Assembly: GCA_037178625.1 (NCBI GenBank)
Contig: CM074149.1
Span: 1,364,001 to 1,428,000, forward strand
Reading direction: 5' to 3'
Source of the DNA: Skeletonema tropicum
Taxonomy: Eukaryota; Bacillariophyta; Thalassiosirophyceae; Thalassiosirales; Thalassiosiraceae
Length of the DNA: 64,000 nt
The notes beneath the pieces were generated by a model. It was not told the origin of the DNA and made no database searches. It worked only from the letters and a program-made list of their open reading frames with translations. The position numbers and the translations under genes are program-made. This document shows positions 22,401-32,209 of this stretch, in pieces; position 1 is the stretch's first letter, and every line of letters begins with the position of its first letter.

Positions 22401-22862
22401 AACCCTCAAGGCATCCTTCCTTCTACAAGGAAACGGGGCGAAGGTGGAACTTGCATGAAAAGAAAGATAAGCGGAGTGGAAGCAGTGGTTACGGCAAAAC
22501 GTCACATTTCAACTTGTGATCTTTGTAAGGGTATTGGACACAACAAGGCAAATTGCGCAGCTGCAAAGCAGATTGGGAAAAGATTAGTGAAATCAACTTG
22601 GGGATTGATTGAGACTGTTTCGGTTTTGGACGAAACAAAATCAACAGCTGATGTTGATCCTTGTGTTGCAAAGGATGCGATTGGGATTCAAGTTGTTGGA
22701 AAGGTGTTTGTTTTGAACAGTGTGGTATACAAGGCGAATATCATTCTAAGGGGATTGGCCATGAAAGATTGTCAACCCATGTATTTCGATCATAATACAG
22801 TTGCACTATGGGCAAGAGAAGGACAAAGTAATAGCCATTACGTGTTTCTTCATGGAAAATGA
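19459..22862 (+). CDS. MULE transposase (two exons, 1105 aa)
   Basis: Exons 19459-21013 and 21100-22862; the 86-bp intron is GT-AG, phase 1. A Gln/Asn/Thr-rich N-terminus (about 180 aa) precedes a FAR1/WRKY-GCM1-like region (YRYTCPRSGTHKS, LKTGCEWHI). The MULE catalytic core has IFIDDTRSGVNTSNF (first Asp), MSDLG across the splice junction (second Asp), then FFGACTWHIMR (CxxWH), and MEASSVVEGSFSAFQRHL (Glu). A SWIM-type finger follows (CMWCKRDINSGQPCKHI). A CX2CX4HX4C knuckle (CDLCKGIGHNKANC) lies near the end. All catalytic landmarks are present, so the element may be autonomous. Role: excision and integration via the TIRs. Confidence 0.93.
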
Positions 22863-23134
22863 TTCTGTAAAGATAAAGACAACTGATTTAATTTTGTGGC
22901 TTGAGCACAAGCATTCTTCTTTACTATTTCATTTTATGCAACAAAAGTTGCTAATTCACTGGTTGGGTGATTGGTGGGGTAATCAATAGGTGCTTATCCC
23001 CTATCAAAATCAGTGATTCCTGGGAATGAAGATGACATAGAATAGATCATTCTCAGAGAAAAAATTCTCTCCACACATTACAGAGGCAGTATGGTACCAA
23101 TGTTTGAGCAAATATGCGTAGGAAAAGATGTGTT

Positions 23135-24415
23135 TTACTTTACTCTTAGAACATTAAACTTATCAATTGGCGCTGCAGATTTGTTCTTTAACATGAAGTT
23201 ATACATTTGCTTTGTAATGAATGGAATGAGCCTCGTGCTCCAGGCATCTTCAGTTTCACCTTCAGGGGATGATTGGACCAACCCATGCAAATTCAGTGCG
23301 CTATTGAAGACCACTATACAGACAGTATCTCTCACATTTGTCTCGATTTGAATGTATTTGCCACCAGTCTCGCTTTCCGCAATGACCAAGTGGGAATCTG
23401 CTATAATTCCACCTCTTCCATCTGGACCACCGCGCGGTATGTATACAAGCGGGTGCATTGTACTCAAATCCCCGGTGTCAGCGTGCAATGCCACAACACT
23501 GTCTTCTATCATTGCATTCTTCTGGCATCCCTTGCCTATGCGGCGAATCGCAACTTGATTTGCCATCCAGCCAACTGCACCTTGGCAACCAATTGGTGGG
23601 AAAGAGAAGTTTGCATTTATGCTCTTAATTTTTTCATTCTCCCTAAATACATTAGGTGTGTAGTTCAGCAAGGCTGCCGCAACTCTACCAAAGATGGAAG
23701 AGAGAGAGGAAGTAATAGCTTTTGCCTTTTCATATTGATGATTCATAAGAAAGAAGGGCCCAGTTTGTCTTTTATCCATGGATCCAATCCCAAATGCTGC
23801 ATATCCCCCACCAGCATGGTTGTCTTGTTCCCAAGCTCTTTTGGGCAAAGCATCAAGAGAATTGTCAAGAGTATTTCCGGCTCCTTTATAGCAGCATTCA
23901 TGTATGTCACGAAGCAGGGGGCATTCGCTATCTGCGCGAGCATAAAGAACATAAACGCTTGAATTGGAGGAGAATTCAACCTCAACAAAGTCCCCATATT
24001 GTGGTGTAATGAGGGGTGCAGGAGAGTTAGTTAAATGTTTGGCGGTGAGTTGTGCTTTGTGTTTCCCCGCTTTACGTTTCTTCTTTGCTGTGACTTTGTT
24101 GAACTGAAATGAAACAGTTGAATTGTCAAGTTCCATCGCCTTCCGTTTGTTGTCTCTTTTGGAGTCATATTGCAATGATGATGACAAAAATGATATTTTT
24201 TTTGGTGAAGGTTTGTTCTTGTTTATTGTCCGCCACCATTTCAGGTTCTGATTATGTAAATAGTTGCCGCTTTTCATTTGATCCTTCAATTGTGGAGGAG
24301 TGTATTTTCTGTTGTAAATATTATAGTCATGACGGACGGCTGCTTCGCCACCGTATCGGCGAACCTTCTGCTGGAACAACTCGAATCGATGTAGGTCATA
24401 ATAATCGACCAACAT
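23135..24415 (-). CDS. Putative Fe(II)/2-oxoglutarate dioxygenase-like protein carried by the MULE (426 aa)
   Basis: The first ATG is at 24415; the frame is open a little further upstream without an ATG. The N-terminal 150 residues are Lys-rich (KKKRKAGKHKAQ). The C-terminal half reads like a double-stranded beta-helix: VALHADTGD gives an HxD pair (H311, D313), followed by a Gly-rich strand region (IPRGGPDGRGG), GGKYIQIETNVRDTVCIVV, then ALNLHG (H377) and an Arg 18 residues later (R395). This HxD...H...R pattern fits Fe(II)/2OG oxygenases. Some eukaryotic transposons carry TET/JBP-type dioxygenases; whether this belongs to that family cannot be settled by eye. Possible role: acting on chromatin or DNA modification to escape silencing (inference). 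Confidence 0.6.
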   Translation of the reverse strand: MLVDYYDLHRFELFQQKVRRYGGEAAVRHDYNIYNRKYTPPQLKDQMKSGNYLHNQNLKWWRTINKNKPSPKKISFLSSSLQYDSKRDNKRKAMELDNSTVSFQFNKVTAKKKRKAGKHKAQLTAKHLTNSPAPLITPQYGDFVEVEFSSNSSVYVLYARADSECPLLRDIHECCYKGAGNTLDNSLDALPKRAWEQDNHAGGGYAAFGIGSMDKRQTGPFFLMNHQYEKAKAITSSLSSIFGRVAAALLNYTPNVFRENEKIKSINANFSFPPIGCQGAVGWMANQVAIRRIGKGCQKNAMIEDSVVALHADTGDLSTMHPLVYIPRGGPDGRGGIIADSHLVIAESETGGKYIQIETNVRDTVCIVVFNSALNLHGLVQSSPEGETEDAWSTRLIPFITKQMYNFMLKNKSAAPIDKFNVLRVK

Positions 24416-24659
24416 TGATTTGTTTGTAAGGTATGTTGTGTGTAAATTCGATAGGTCGTAGATGACCAATTATTGAAGCAGCGGCAAGAATACGAAAAAA
24501 TCTGACGACGAAAGTGGAATGAGCGGTAGTGTTTTGCTGTAGTGACTATGATTTATGCTAGTTGGTGTTGCCGCGGTGACTTTATGGCTTATGATGTAGT
24601 TACTGGGGTATCTAACTTTGACTGTGTGCGGGGCTTGTGGTGGAAAGAAGGGGTGGTGG

Positions 24660-24751
24660 GAGAGCGTGGTATGGTGACGTGGCAGAATCGTCACATCATA
24701 GGGCGTGCCCAACCCGTGCCCAGAAAAGCCGTGCCCAACGTAGCCCCTCCC
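24660..24751 (-). repeat. Right TIR of the MULE
   Basis: Exact reverse complement of 19195-19286, followed by the 9-bp target duplication. Confidence 0.95.
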
Positions 24752-24760
24752 GGATTTATT

Positions 24761-25220
24761 TATTTGGCGCGCGCGCCACGACATCGACCACAGTGAGTCC
24801 TCCGTAATTGCCCGCCTAAACGATTGCCCGTCCAAAGTAGTTGCCCGCCCTAAATTCCGGACAAAGGAAGTCCGGACACTAACAGATCCTGTAACAGTAG
24901 TTGCCGTCCACGATGATTGCCCGCCACTGCCAGCGGACAGACACTACCGCGGGCAACTAAGTAGGTGGAGTCACTTCATCTCATTCTTATTTTTTATGTG
25001 CCTGTGCGTGTCTCATCATGGCCATAAAAAAACAGGAACCAGCAGCGACCATACCATCTCTGCAAGTAGCAGTGGCGACCACCTGTTAGATCATCGCTGC
25101 TGAAGACATAATATCTGCCTGCCGCCTTTGACACTTCATATTAGAGTGTGTGAGACTGAATTTTTGACAATCATCAGCGGGATATTTTGACCATCTGGAA
25201 AAACAACTGTACCTCGAAAT
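24761..25220 (+). promoter_or_regulatory. Upstream region of RAP copy C
   Basis: Inverted homologue of 16553-17010. It contains GTAGTTGCCCGCC-like and TTGCCCGTCC motifs several times between 24800 and 24960, plus GGAAGTCCGGAC. The adjacent MULE separates it from the small divergent gene. Confidence 0.5.
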
Positions 25221-27338
25221 ATGTGGCGGAGACATCAAGCAGTGCAAAATTCTGTGCAGCGTTTGCTGCTTGTTTGTGGACACTATCCTCGTACATCAGT
25301 AGTTGGCAATCATCCTCATCTATTATCAACTTTGTGTTGTTTTGGAGGAGCGTTATCAAGTGCAGCAACTGATAAATTATTATTTCACAAGCCATCACTT
25401 CGATCGGCATGCGCCGATTTGCCATCACGCAAAAGATACGATCATGTGAATCAAAGTATACCAGATTCTCTGCTGTTATCGTGTCGTGCCTTTTCTTCGA
25501 GGCGGCCCAGGGTGCCTAGGATGAAAGATTTGCATTCGGTTGAGGAAGTAATCGTGACAGCGTACGAATATTTGGATGACATGAGCCGACGTGATATCAG
25601 TGCAGTTTGGGCACGTATTGCACTGTTGCTGACAAAACGTCAACCAAAACAACGAGGCAAATCATCAAAATATGTTGGAAAGACTTCGTCGAAAGACATG
25701 GAACACATGCTGTACACGATATTCGATAATACTACAGATGGTATTGAGGATTGCGGTGTGAGGGAGCTTACAGAAACAACTCTTGGCATGGCAAAAATTG
25801 TCAAGATATTACTTCAGTATGGCAAGAGAAGAGTGGAAGACAGTTCTAGAGTGGTACTACGCAGACTGCTGATAAACAAAGACATGGAGATGAATAAAGA
25901 GTTGTTCAAATTCTTAGCTAATTCATCGATGAACAGGCTACATCAATTCGATGCTCGGTGTCTCTCAAATCTAGCTTACGCATATGCCCTGATTGGATAT
26001 GTGCCGGAGTTTGATGATGGGAGCGATCTGTTCGATCATATTGCGATGGAAGCAGTAGACATAGGAAAAGAATTCAATGAGCAAGACATTTCCAATATGG
26101 TCTGGGCATATGCGACAGTGAACAAACCGCATGATGCCCTTTTCGAGGCGATGGGAGATGAAGTTGTTGCATCGAAACATTTGAAAGAGTTCAGACCCCA
26201 AGCTCTCTCCAACACAGTGTGGGCATATGCAACTGCAGGCATCCATCATCCAAAACTGTTCGAGGCTGTGGCCAATCACATTGTTCAATCTGATCACTTG
26301 GATCGATTCGACCCACAGAATTTTGCCAACATAGTATGGGCATATGCTACTGCGGGCATCAATCATCCAAAACTATTCGAGAAGATGGCCAATCACATTG
26401 TTCAATCTGAACATTTGAATCGATTCGCCCCACAGGAACTCGCCAACACAGTGTGGGCATACGCTACAGCGGGTATCAATCATCCAAAGCTGTTCGAGGC
26501 TGTGGCCAATCACATTGTTCAATCTGATCACTTGGATCGATTCGACCCACAGGCACTCGCCAACACAGTGTGGGCATACGCTACTGCCCAAGTCTCTCAT
26601 CCCAAGCTATTTCAGAAAATTTCCAAGGCTGCTACCCAACGTAAAGACAACTTCGTCTCACAAGGGGTCGCCAATCTGCTATGGGCTTATGCTACTGTGG
26701 GCATCACAGACAAGCAGCTATTTGAATCATTTGTGCCGATTGCCACAAAATTGGTTGAATCTTTCAACAGTCAAGATATTGCCAATATTGCATGGGCGCA
26801 TGCAGTAGCTGATGTCGATGCACCGACTCTTTTCAATGATGTATTTATCAATAAGTGCGTCGAAAAGAAGGGTGGATTCAAGGCTGAAGCACTCAGTCAG
26901 CTACATCAGTGGCATTTGTGGCGAACAAAGGAGAGGTGCAATCCTGGACTGCCACTAGATCTCTTGGAGAGATGCTACAAAGCGTTCCTATCCAGAGTTC
27001 CGACATTATCAAAGCTCCAAGACGATGTAGTGTCTCAACTATCATCACTGGACCTCCAACCAAGAGAAGAAGTTCTCATGAGCAGTGGCTATCTCATAGA
27101 TGCCCTCGTGGAGGTGAATGGAAAGACTGTGGGCGTCGAAGTAGACGGTCCATACCACTTCATCGGTAAGAGTAGATCCCCCACGGGCAGCACGATTCTG
27201 AAGCGAAGGCAAGTTCCAGCAATCGATGGGATAGAGCTTGTTTCTGTACCATATTGGAAATGGGATAAACTTGGCAAGAGTCAGACAAAGAAGCAAGAGT
27301 ATCTACGGAGGTTGCTAGGTTTAACGGAAGAAATCTGA
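25221..27338 (+). CDS. RAP-domain helical-repeat protein, copy C (705 aa, intact)
   Basis: Single-exon frame from MWRRHQAVQNSVQRLLLVCG, collinear with copy B. The presequence is basic. A central conserved block (DLHSVEEVIVTAYEYLDD) is followed by only three canonical 39-residue units, against six in B and ten in A, and then three divergent units (TAQVSHPKLF, TVGITDKQLF, VADVDAPTLF). The RAP domain near residues 620-690 has VEVDGPYHF, ILKRRQVP and VPYWKWDKLGK. Predicted organellar RNA-binding factor whose repeat number, and so probably target length, differs from its paralogues (inference). Confidence 0.9.
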   Translation: MWRRHQAVQNSVQRLLLVCGHYPRTSVVGNHPHLLSTLCCFGGALSSAATDKLLFHKPSLRSACADLPSRKRYDHVNQSIPDSLLLSCRAFSSRRPRVPRMKDLHSVEEVIVTAYEYLDDMSRRDISAVWARIALLLTKRQPKQRGKSSKYVGKTSSKDMEHMLYTIFDNTTDGIEDCGVRELTETTLGMAKIVKILLQYGKRRVEDSSRVVLRRLLINKDMEMNKELFKFLANSSMNRLHQFDARCLSNLAYAYALIGYVPEFDDGSDLFDHIAMEAVDIGKEFNEQDISNMVWAYATVNKPHDALFEAMGDEVVASKHLKEFRPQALSNTVWAYATAGIHHPKLFEAVANHIVQSDHLDRFDPQNFANIVWAYATAGINHPKLFEKMANHIVQSEHLNRFAPQELANTVWAYATAGINHPKLFEAVANHIVQSDHLDRFDPQALANTVWAYATAQVSHPKLFQKISKAATQRKDNFVSQGVANLLWAYATVGITDKQLFESFVPIATKLVESFNSQDIANIAWAHAVADVDAPTLFNDVFINKCVEKKGGFKAEALSQLHQWHLWRTKERCNPGLPLDLLERCYKAFLSRVPTLSKLQDDVVSQLSSLDLQPREEVLMSSGYLIDALVEVNGKTVGVEVDGPYHFIGKSRSPTGSTILKRRQVPAIDGIELVSVPYWKWDKLGKSQTKKQEYLRRLLGLTEEI

Positions 27339-28252
27339 AATTGTAGCAGTTGATATAATACAATCATAAATAATCACAATGCTTGTTATGCATGTCCTTT
27401 CTATGAAGTAGAAATGAACTGAACCCAGTCGAAAGAAAAATTCCAAGCTGAAGATTATCCTTCCATTACTACAACAACCAGCTCCCTCAGCCTCAGCCTT
27501 CAGTCTCACCATCAAACAATCTCTCTCATGACGAAAACACCTACTCAGCCAGCCATAATCCTCTTCTGATTGACTTACTTCTCTCTATTAATCTAGACCT
27601 TCAATCTCTTCCTCTCACGAATGCTACGTAACAAATGCCGTGACTCAAGAATGTATCATTGAATAAAGAAAAATATTAAGTTCATCAGATTAGTAATTGG
27701 GACCGGCACAAATAGGTATATACTATGTAGGGTCTGTTGGATCGCCAAAGGATTGCTCTAGGCAAGACGATAGAATAGATACTCCTGTAGGAGTTGGGAA
27801 CTCCTCTCCTAAACGCTAGCGTCTGAAATCAGATGAGAGAGTTCTGCGAGACACTGGTTGTGGCTCAGGCATTGCAGCCTAACGTTGACGTTTCCATTTT
27901 CGTTCGTCTTGGTGCATCATGGCGCTGTGTGGTACTTAGAAGGAAGTGACATCGTTTGTATTCGTCCGGCTATGAAAACAGCGAGAGGAAAGATAAAATA
28001 ATAAATACCAAGTTAATCCATATCATACAAGTCATGATAAAAATACAAAGGTTGTACTCCTACATAAAGTTAAGCTAATTAGAGTAGCAACCACACAAAA
28101 AGATCGGACAACAAATAAGTTTCCAAAACTTTGCACATCATTTCATGACAGTTTCTCTTGCAAAGACATTCACTGGCAGTGTTCACCCACTATCCCCCAA
28201 GATGAACATGTGTGTATGACATATTATGAGCACAGCATGCCATGTTGATGAT
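27339..28252. other. RAP 3' flank, inverted-repeat arm 1
   Basis: No gene. The stretch matches the reverse complement of 35364-36335 nearly throughout (for example GGTCTGTTGGATCGCC and CGTTCGTCTTGGTGCA). It joins the end of RAP copy C to the 3' end of silaffin-like S1. Confidence 0.8.
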
Positions 28253-29031
28253 TTATTCCCTCTTGCCTGCCTTGGAAGATGCCTTACTTGCCTTTCCAGA
28301 GCTTGGGTAGGACATACTGGCACTGTAACTAGAGCTAGAGTAGCTCATACTAGCTGATCCACCACTGGACTTGGATCCCTTGGAGGAGGATCCACCCTTT
28401 CCGGATTTGCCACTAGATCCTCCCTTTCCGGACTTGCCAGATCCCTTGGAGGATTTACCAGAGTAGGACATGCTGTTGCTGCCGCTATAGCTGTAACTCT
28501 GTTGGTAGATAGAGAGTAAGAAAGAAAGAATAACGGTAATGTAAGAAAGAATCATAATATGATAAAAATTGCAAGATGGATGCAGTCGACGACATTTCAA
28601 CGGCCATCACCGAGACTCTAACCAATAGCGGCACACTGTAGCGCATGGGTGCCAACTACTCAAGTGAGGAGAGCGGCGATCCCCCATCGATATGAACGCC
28701 AGCTGTGCACAAGATGTGTTCATCGGCATCGACAGCCGAGATGAATTCATCATCCGACGGCGGCGGCGAAATCCGTGCATCGGCCACCCCAAGCTCACGT
28801 ACAGCGCCAAAAGTCAACCGATAGATGGATGAGGTATATATTATTCTAACTTACTCCAGAAGTAGGACGTCCGGGAGTTGCCGTTGGTGTTCCGGTAACA
28901 CCAGTTCCGAGCTCACGCTCATATTCCGCAAGCTCACGCTCAAGGGCGGCGGTGGGCGAGGCGACAGGCTCATTTATGGCGGCGGAAGAAACGGCAAGGG
29001 CGGCAACAATAACTGCTTGGAAGGACTTCAT
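28253..29031 (-). CDS. Silaffin-like secreted protein S1 (140 aa, two exons)
   Basis: Exons on the minus strand: 29031-28855 and 28498-28253; the phase-0 GT-AG intron is 356 bp. Exon 1 encodes a signal peptide (MKSFQAVIVAALAVSSA) and a conserved acidic segment, ERELAEYERELGTGVTGTPT, with two RxL sites. Exon 2 encodes SYSYSGS, then KSSKGSGKSGKGG repeats, a Ser/Tyr/Met part (SASMSYSSSSYSASMSY) and a basic end (KAGKRE). KxxK spacing in a Ser-rich context resembles diatom silaffins and cingulins, where Lys become long-chain polyamine-modified and Ser phosphorylated for silica formation; this is inferred from composition. S1 and S9 form one branch with S5 exon 2. It is divergent from S2. Confidence 0.8.
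28705..28724 (-). promoter_or_regulatory. Conserved intronic motif of S1
   Basis: Reverse complement reads GATGAACACATCTTGTGCAC. The same 20-mer (one base variable) lies in the introns of S2, S3, S6 and S9. Confidence 0.6.
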
Positions 29032-29544
29032 GGTTGATTATATTTGTTGAATTATTATTATCACTTGAGCGTAATGATTGGCTGAATAAATTATGCTATG
29101 AGTGTTGTGGCTGAAGTGCGCTACAAAAAAACGACTGTTCCGGGAGAAGAAGTCCATGGACCTGAGATAATCCCTCTATTTGAATTGATTTCGTCCTATT
29201 TGAATTGATTAAAACTATTAAAAGTAGGAATTCAGTACTGCTTTTTTCAAAATTACGGCACGAGAACGCACGACTATTCAAATTCATGGGAAAATATCTA
29301 CACCAATTTTCATGAACTAGTACTAATTCCACCGTATTGACTCATTTCAAGCCATTTAAAAATGGTATGGTAGGTTTTACACGAAAGCGAACCCTATGAC
29401 AACTCGCTGAGTTCATTTTCATCCATCATCACAGCAAAGCTGTCATAAATTTGTCACGTCAACAGTCAACAAGTACAAGCCTTCTCTTGCTTCTACTACT
29501 CAATACATCTCCTACTTAATTACTTCAACACTAATTAATCAACC
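29032..29544. promoter_or_regulatory. Divergent promoter S1/S2
   Basis: 513 bp between divergent starts. The S2 side carries CCATTTAAAAATGG (29352-29365), about 185 bp before the ATG and shared with other plus-strand members, then a conserved GAACCCTATGACAACTCGCT stretch. Confidence 0.55.
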
Positions 29545-30281
29545 ATGAAGTCCTTCACTCTATTTATCTCCGCCGCCATTGTTGCTTCTTCCGCCGCTAT
29601 CAACGAGCCCGTCTCCTCACCTACCGCTGCTGTTGAACGTGAGCTTGCCGAATATGAACGTCAGCTTGGAACAGGTGTCACGGGAACCCCAACAGCGACA
29701 CCCGGACGTCCTACTTCTGGTGTAAGTTAAAAAATACTCGATGGCTTTTGAAAATGTATATCAGGTGGGGCGGTCTATGCGTTTTCTTTGGATTGTGGGT
29801 TTACACCGCCGACGGATGATTCTTGAATGTCAATGCCGATGAGCACATCTTGTGCACAATCGACGTCATTTATCTTGAACGTCAATTGAAGTGATCCATT
29901 TCAATCAGATCGCTGCTCTCCACTTTATCTGTCGGTAGCGATGCGAATTTGGTCACTGAAATAATGTTGTACTATGTGTTCTTGACTGTCATTGTACTAA
30001 TAACATGTTGTTGTCTCTTTCATCTCGCTCTCTCTAACACACTCTACCTACAGAGCTATTCTAATTCTTATGGAAGCTACGATTCCAGCTCCAGCTCCAG
30101 TTCTAGCAAGTCAGGAAAAGGAGGCAAAGGAAGTAAGAGCTCCGGCAAATCAGGCAAGGGCTCCGGCAAATCAGGCAAGGGATCGAAGAGCTCGAAAGGA
30201 TCTGGTAAATCTGGCAAGGGATCGAAGAGTTCTTCCAAAGGATCCAAGAGCGGATCTCACTCTTACTCCTATTCCTATTAG
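29545..30281 (+). CDS. Silaffin-like secreted protein S2 (134 aa, two exons)
   Basis: Exons 29545-29721 and 30054-30281; the phase-0 intron is 332 bp. Exon 1: signal peptide MKSFTLFISAAIVASSA, then AINEPVSSPTAAVERELAEY and RQLGTGVTGTPTATPGRPTSG; the sequences REL and RQL are RxL sites as used in Thalassiosira silaffin maturation. Exon 2: YGSYDSSSSSSSSKSGKGGK followed by GSKSSGKSGKGSGKSGKGSK-type repeats and a SHSYSYSY tail. No aromatic core or Cys occurs, so the mature protein should be disordered and highly basic. Likely a silica-associated peptide (inference). The 3' region contains the conserved hairpin at 30385-30409. Confidence 0.82.
29838..29857 (+). promoter_or_regulatory. Conserved intronic motif of S2
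   Basis: GATGAGCACATCTTGTGCAC, shared with the introns of S3 and S6 and, with G to A at one position, S1 and S9. Confidence 0.6.
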
Positions 30282-30384
30282 ATGATGATGTAATGCATCT
30301 CATCCTCCATACATTATTGTTTCATTAGAGCTAGAGTTAGGTATTATTTGTGATATGAGGGACCATGATGAATATTATTGCTTC

Positions 30385-30409
30385 GGGAGAGAAAGAGTTT
30401 AATTCTCCT
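30385..30409 (+). other. Conserved 3' hairpin after S2
   Basis: The stem GGAGA...TCTCC encloses an AGAGTTTAA-type loop. Equivalent sequences follow S3, S6, S7 and (imperfectly) S8. Possible mRNA stability or 3'-end element. Confidence 0.45.
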
Positions 30410-30719
30410 GCAGCATACGCAGCTGATGTTTGTTATGAATCACACTATAAATATTAAGTCCCTTTGTAGTTTATCGTCTTTTTGTATACGCGTCGATGGT
30501 ACATCACATCTCTACACCGTCTACCAGTTCATACTCGCAGCTGTCCTAATGTTTGTTTGTATAAGATGCCATCGCTCGCATTACATACAGCTTCTCTATC
30601 CTTTCGATTACGACATTTCTTGCTAAGTCGTATAGATCACAATAATTGGCATTATTTATTGATGAGACATCAGATGTGTCTCTCAGACTGATTTTAGGAA
30701 CATATTGTATTGTAGATAG

Positions 30720-31926
30720 ATAGATAGATTATTATTGTAGATAGATAGATTATTTTAGTCACTACTCTTGCGATAAAGCGATATCTGTAGGTACAATAGC
30801 TCTCTCTCTAGGTAAGTACAGGACCTGCGCGAACTAAACCCCTCTGGTCGGCATTTAGACCCCCCTCCTCGGGTTTCGACTAGTAGGTAACTTAGTAAGG
30901 CGAATACTAGAGGGGATCAGTTACATGTTAATATGTCTTCACATCTACTTCTTTTTTGCGTGCAGAACAGATAGGGGCTCCGTGCTCTGCACAGCATGGC
31001 TTGCACATAATATTGGTGGTACATTTTTATTCCTATTTTTGGTCAAGCACTTGACACTGTATTTTTCTTGACTATGCTTCTTGACAATCATGTAATACGT
31101 TTTCTCCTTCTTGCACATGTGTGTAAGGAAAGGGCTGTTATGCCAATCCGCCATATGATCCATTTTAACCTTCTGAGATTCTGCAATAGTACCGCCAACA
31201 CCTTCTGATGTTAAGTCACCAAACGTGAAAGATATGGGTATGGGACTAAAATTAGAATGAAGCCTGTTGAGTGATTTGTTCCATATATGTGTGAGGCCAT
31301 ATACAATAAGAATAGTTGTTATTGTTATCATATTTTTATCATATTAGCTGAATCGAAAGTTAAACCGTTAGAATTAATTGATTATTTGTATTTGTCACCA
31401 AGGGAGTCTTGTTGAAGCTGGTCCGTCAACGTCAACAGCAAAAGAAGCACACATCCACGTTCACCATCTGGTATTTCTTCTTGTCATCCTTGTCGCTATA
31501 TGGAATTGAATACCTAAGAACACGTTGCACGTTTATTCTCTCCTCGTTCAGCTGTATTGTTTCACATCCATCCCAATAAAGTCATTCATCTGTGCCGCGG
31601 GGCATACATATGCCTTGTAGGTGTAGGCAGCCTGAACAAGAGGATTTGGATTTGCTCCGTAATCCGATGTACTTATCATATGGCTTTGCCACACGACGGC
31701 GGGCAATCCAACGGATGCTTTCGCGATTTTTAACAAGATCCGTCCAGCCACTGCATCAACACACAACATCATGATGTCATCGGCATGGTGGTCTGGGGTG
31801 GGTCTCTTGGGTGAAACTCAAGTTAGATCCCCTCTAGAACAGACTAGCCAAAATTTTTAGACCCCCCGGGGGAATTTAGTTCGCGGCAGGTACCTGTATC
31901 ATTTTTTAGGTACTCCCTCTAAATAA
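30720..31926. mobile_element. Degenerate DNA-transposon remnant between S2 and S3
   Basis: Imperfect inverted borders: CGCGAACTAAACCCC near 30827 against TTTAGTTCGCGGCAGGT near 31876, and CTAGAGGGGATC at 30909 against its reverse complement near 31830. A minus-strand frame (31331-30945, 128 aa; CKKEKTYYMIVKKH, CLTKNRNKNVPPILCASHA) could be a Cys-rich transposase tail, but I cannot name the superfamily. A second short minus frame lies at 31772-31548. No target duplication identified. A GATA microsatellite precedes it at 30716-30735. Confidence 0.45.
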
Positions 31927-32209
31927 TGTACTCGGTACTCAGACTAACTGTCGGTCCAAATTTAAATCGTGGTAAGATACCAATTCCACCGTATTGACTC
32001 ATTTCAAGCCATTTAAAAATGGTACGGTAGGGTTTAGGCGAAAGCGAACCCTATGACAACTCGCTCTGAGTTCTGAGTTCATTTTCATCCATCAATCTCT
32101 ATCAAAGCAAAAGTCAAAAATTTGTCACGTCAACAAGTACCACAACCTTTCTCTTGATTCTACTACTACTCATTAAGTACATCTGCTTCAAAACTCTAAT
32201 CAATCAATC
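31927..32209 (+). promoter_or_regulatory. Conserved upstream block of S3
   Basis: Starts TGTACTCGGTACTCAGACT, continues through CCAAATTTAAATCGTGG and the near-palindrome CCATTTAAAAATGG (32009-32022), and ends at the ATG. The same block precedes S5, S7 and S8. Confidence 0.65.

Larger units (their letters stand above)
19195..24751 (+). mobile_element. Complete MULE (Mutator-like) DNA transposon with cargo gene
   Basis: Terminal inverted repeats of 92 bp (19195-19286 and 24660-24751) are identical by eye and start GGGAGGGGCTACG. The 9-bp target duplication GGATTTATT lies at 19186-19194 and 24752-24760; nine bp is typical of MULEs. Two convergent genes fill the element: a two-exon transposase (19459-22862, plus) and a dioxygenase-like protein (24415-23135, minus). 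Intact frames and identical TIRs point to recent activity. Length 5557 bp. Confidence 0.95.

Noticed and set aside
28600..28810. Minus-strand 67-codon frame with FRRRRRMMNSSR
   Set aside because: It lies within the S1 intron and covers the conserved intronic motif; not conserved as protein in S9, S2 or S3.
30070..30303. Long alternative frames (RAPANQARAPANQ-type) and antisense frames across exon 2 of the silaffin-like genes
   Set aside because: They arise from the repeated GGC-AAA-TCA codon pattern being open in other phases. They lack a signal peptide, do not align with exon 1 in phase, and change whenever the repeat unit changes. No evidence for dual coding.
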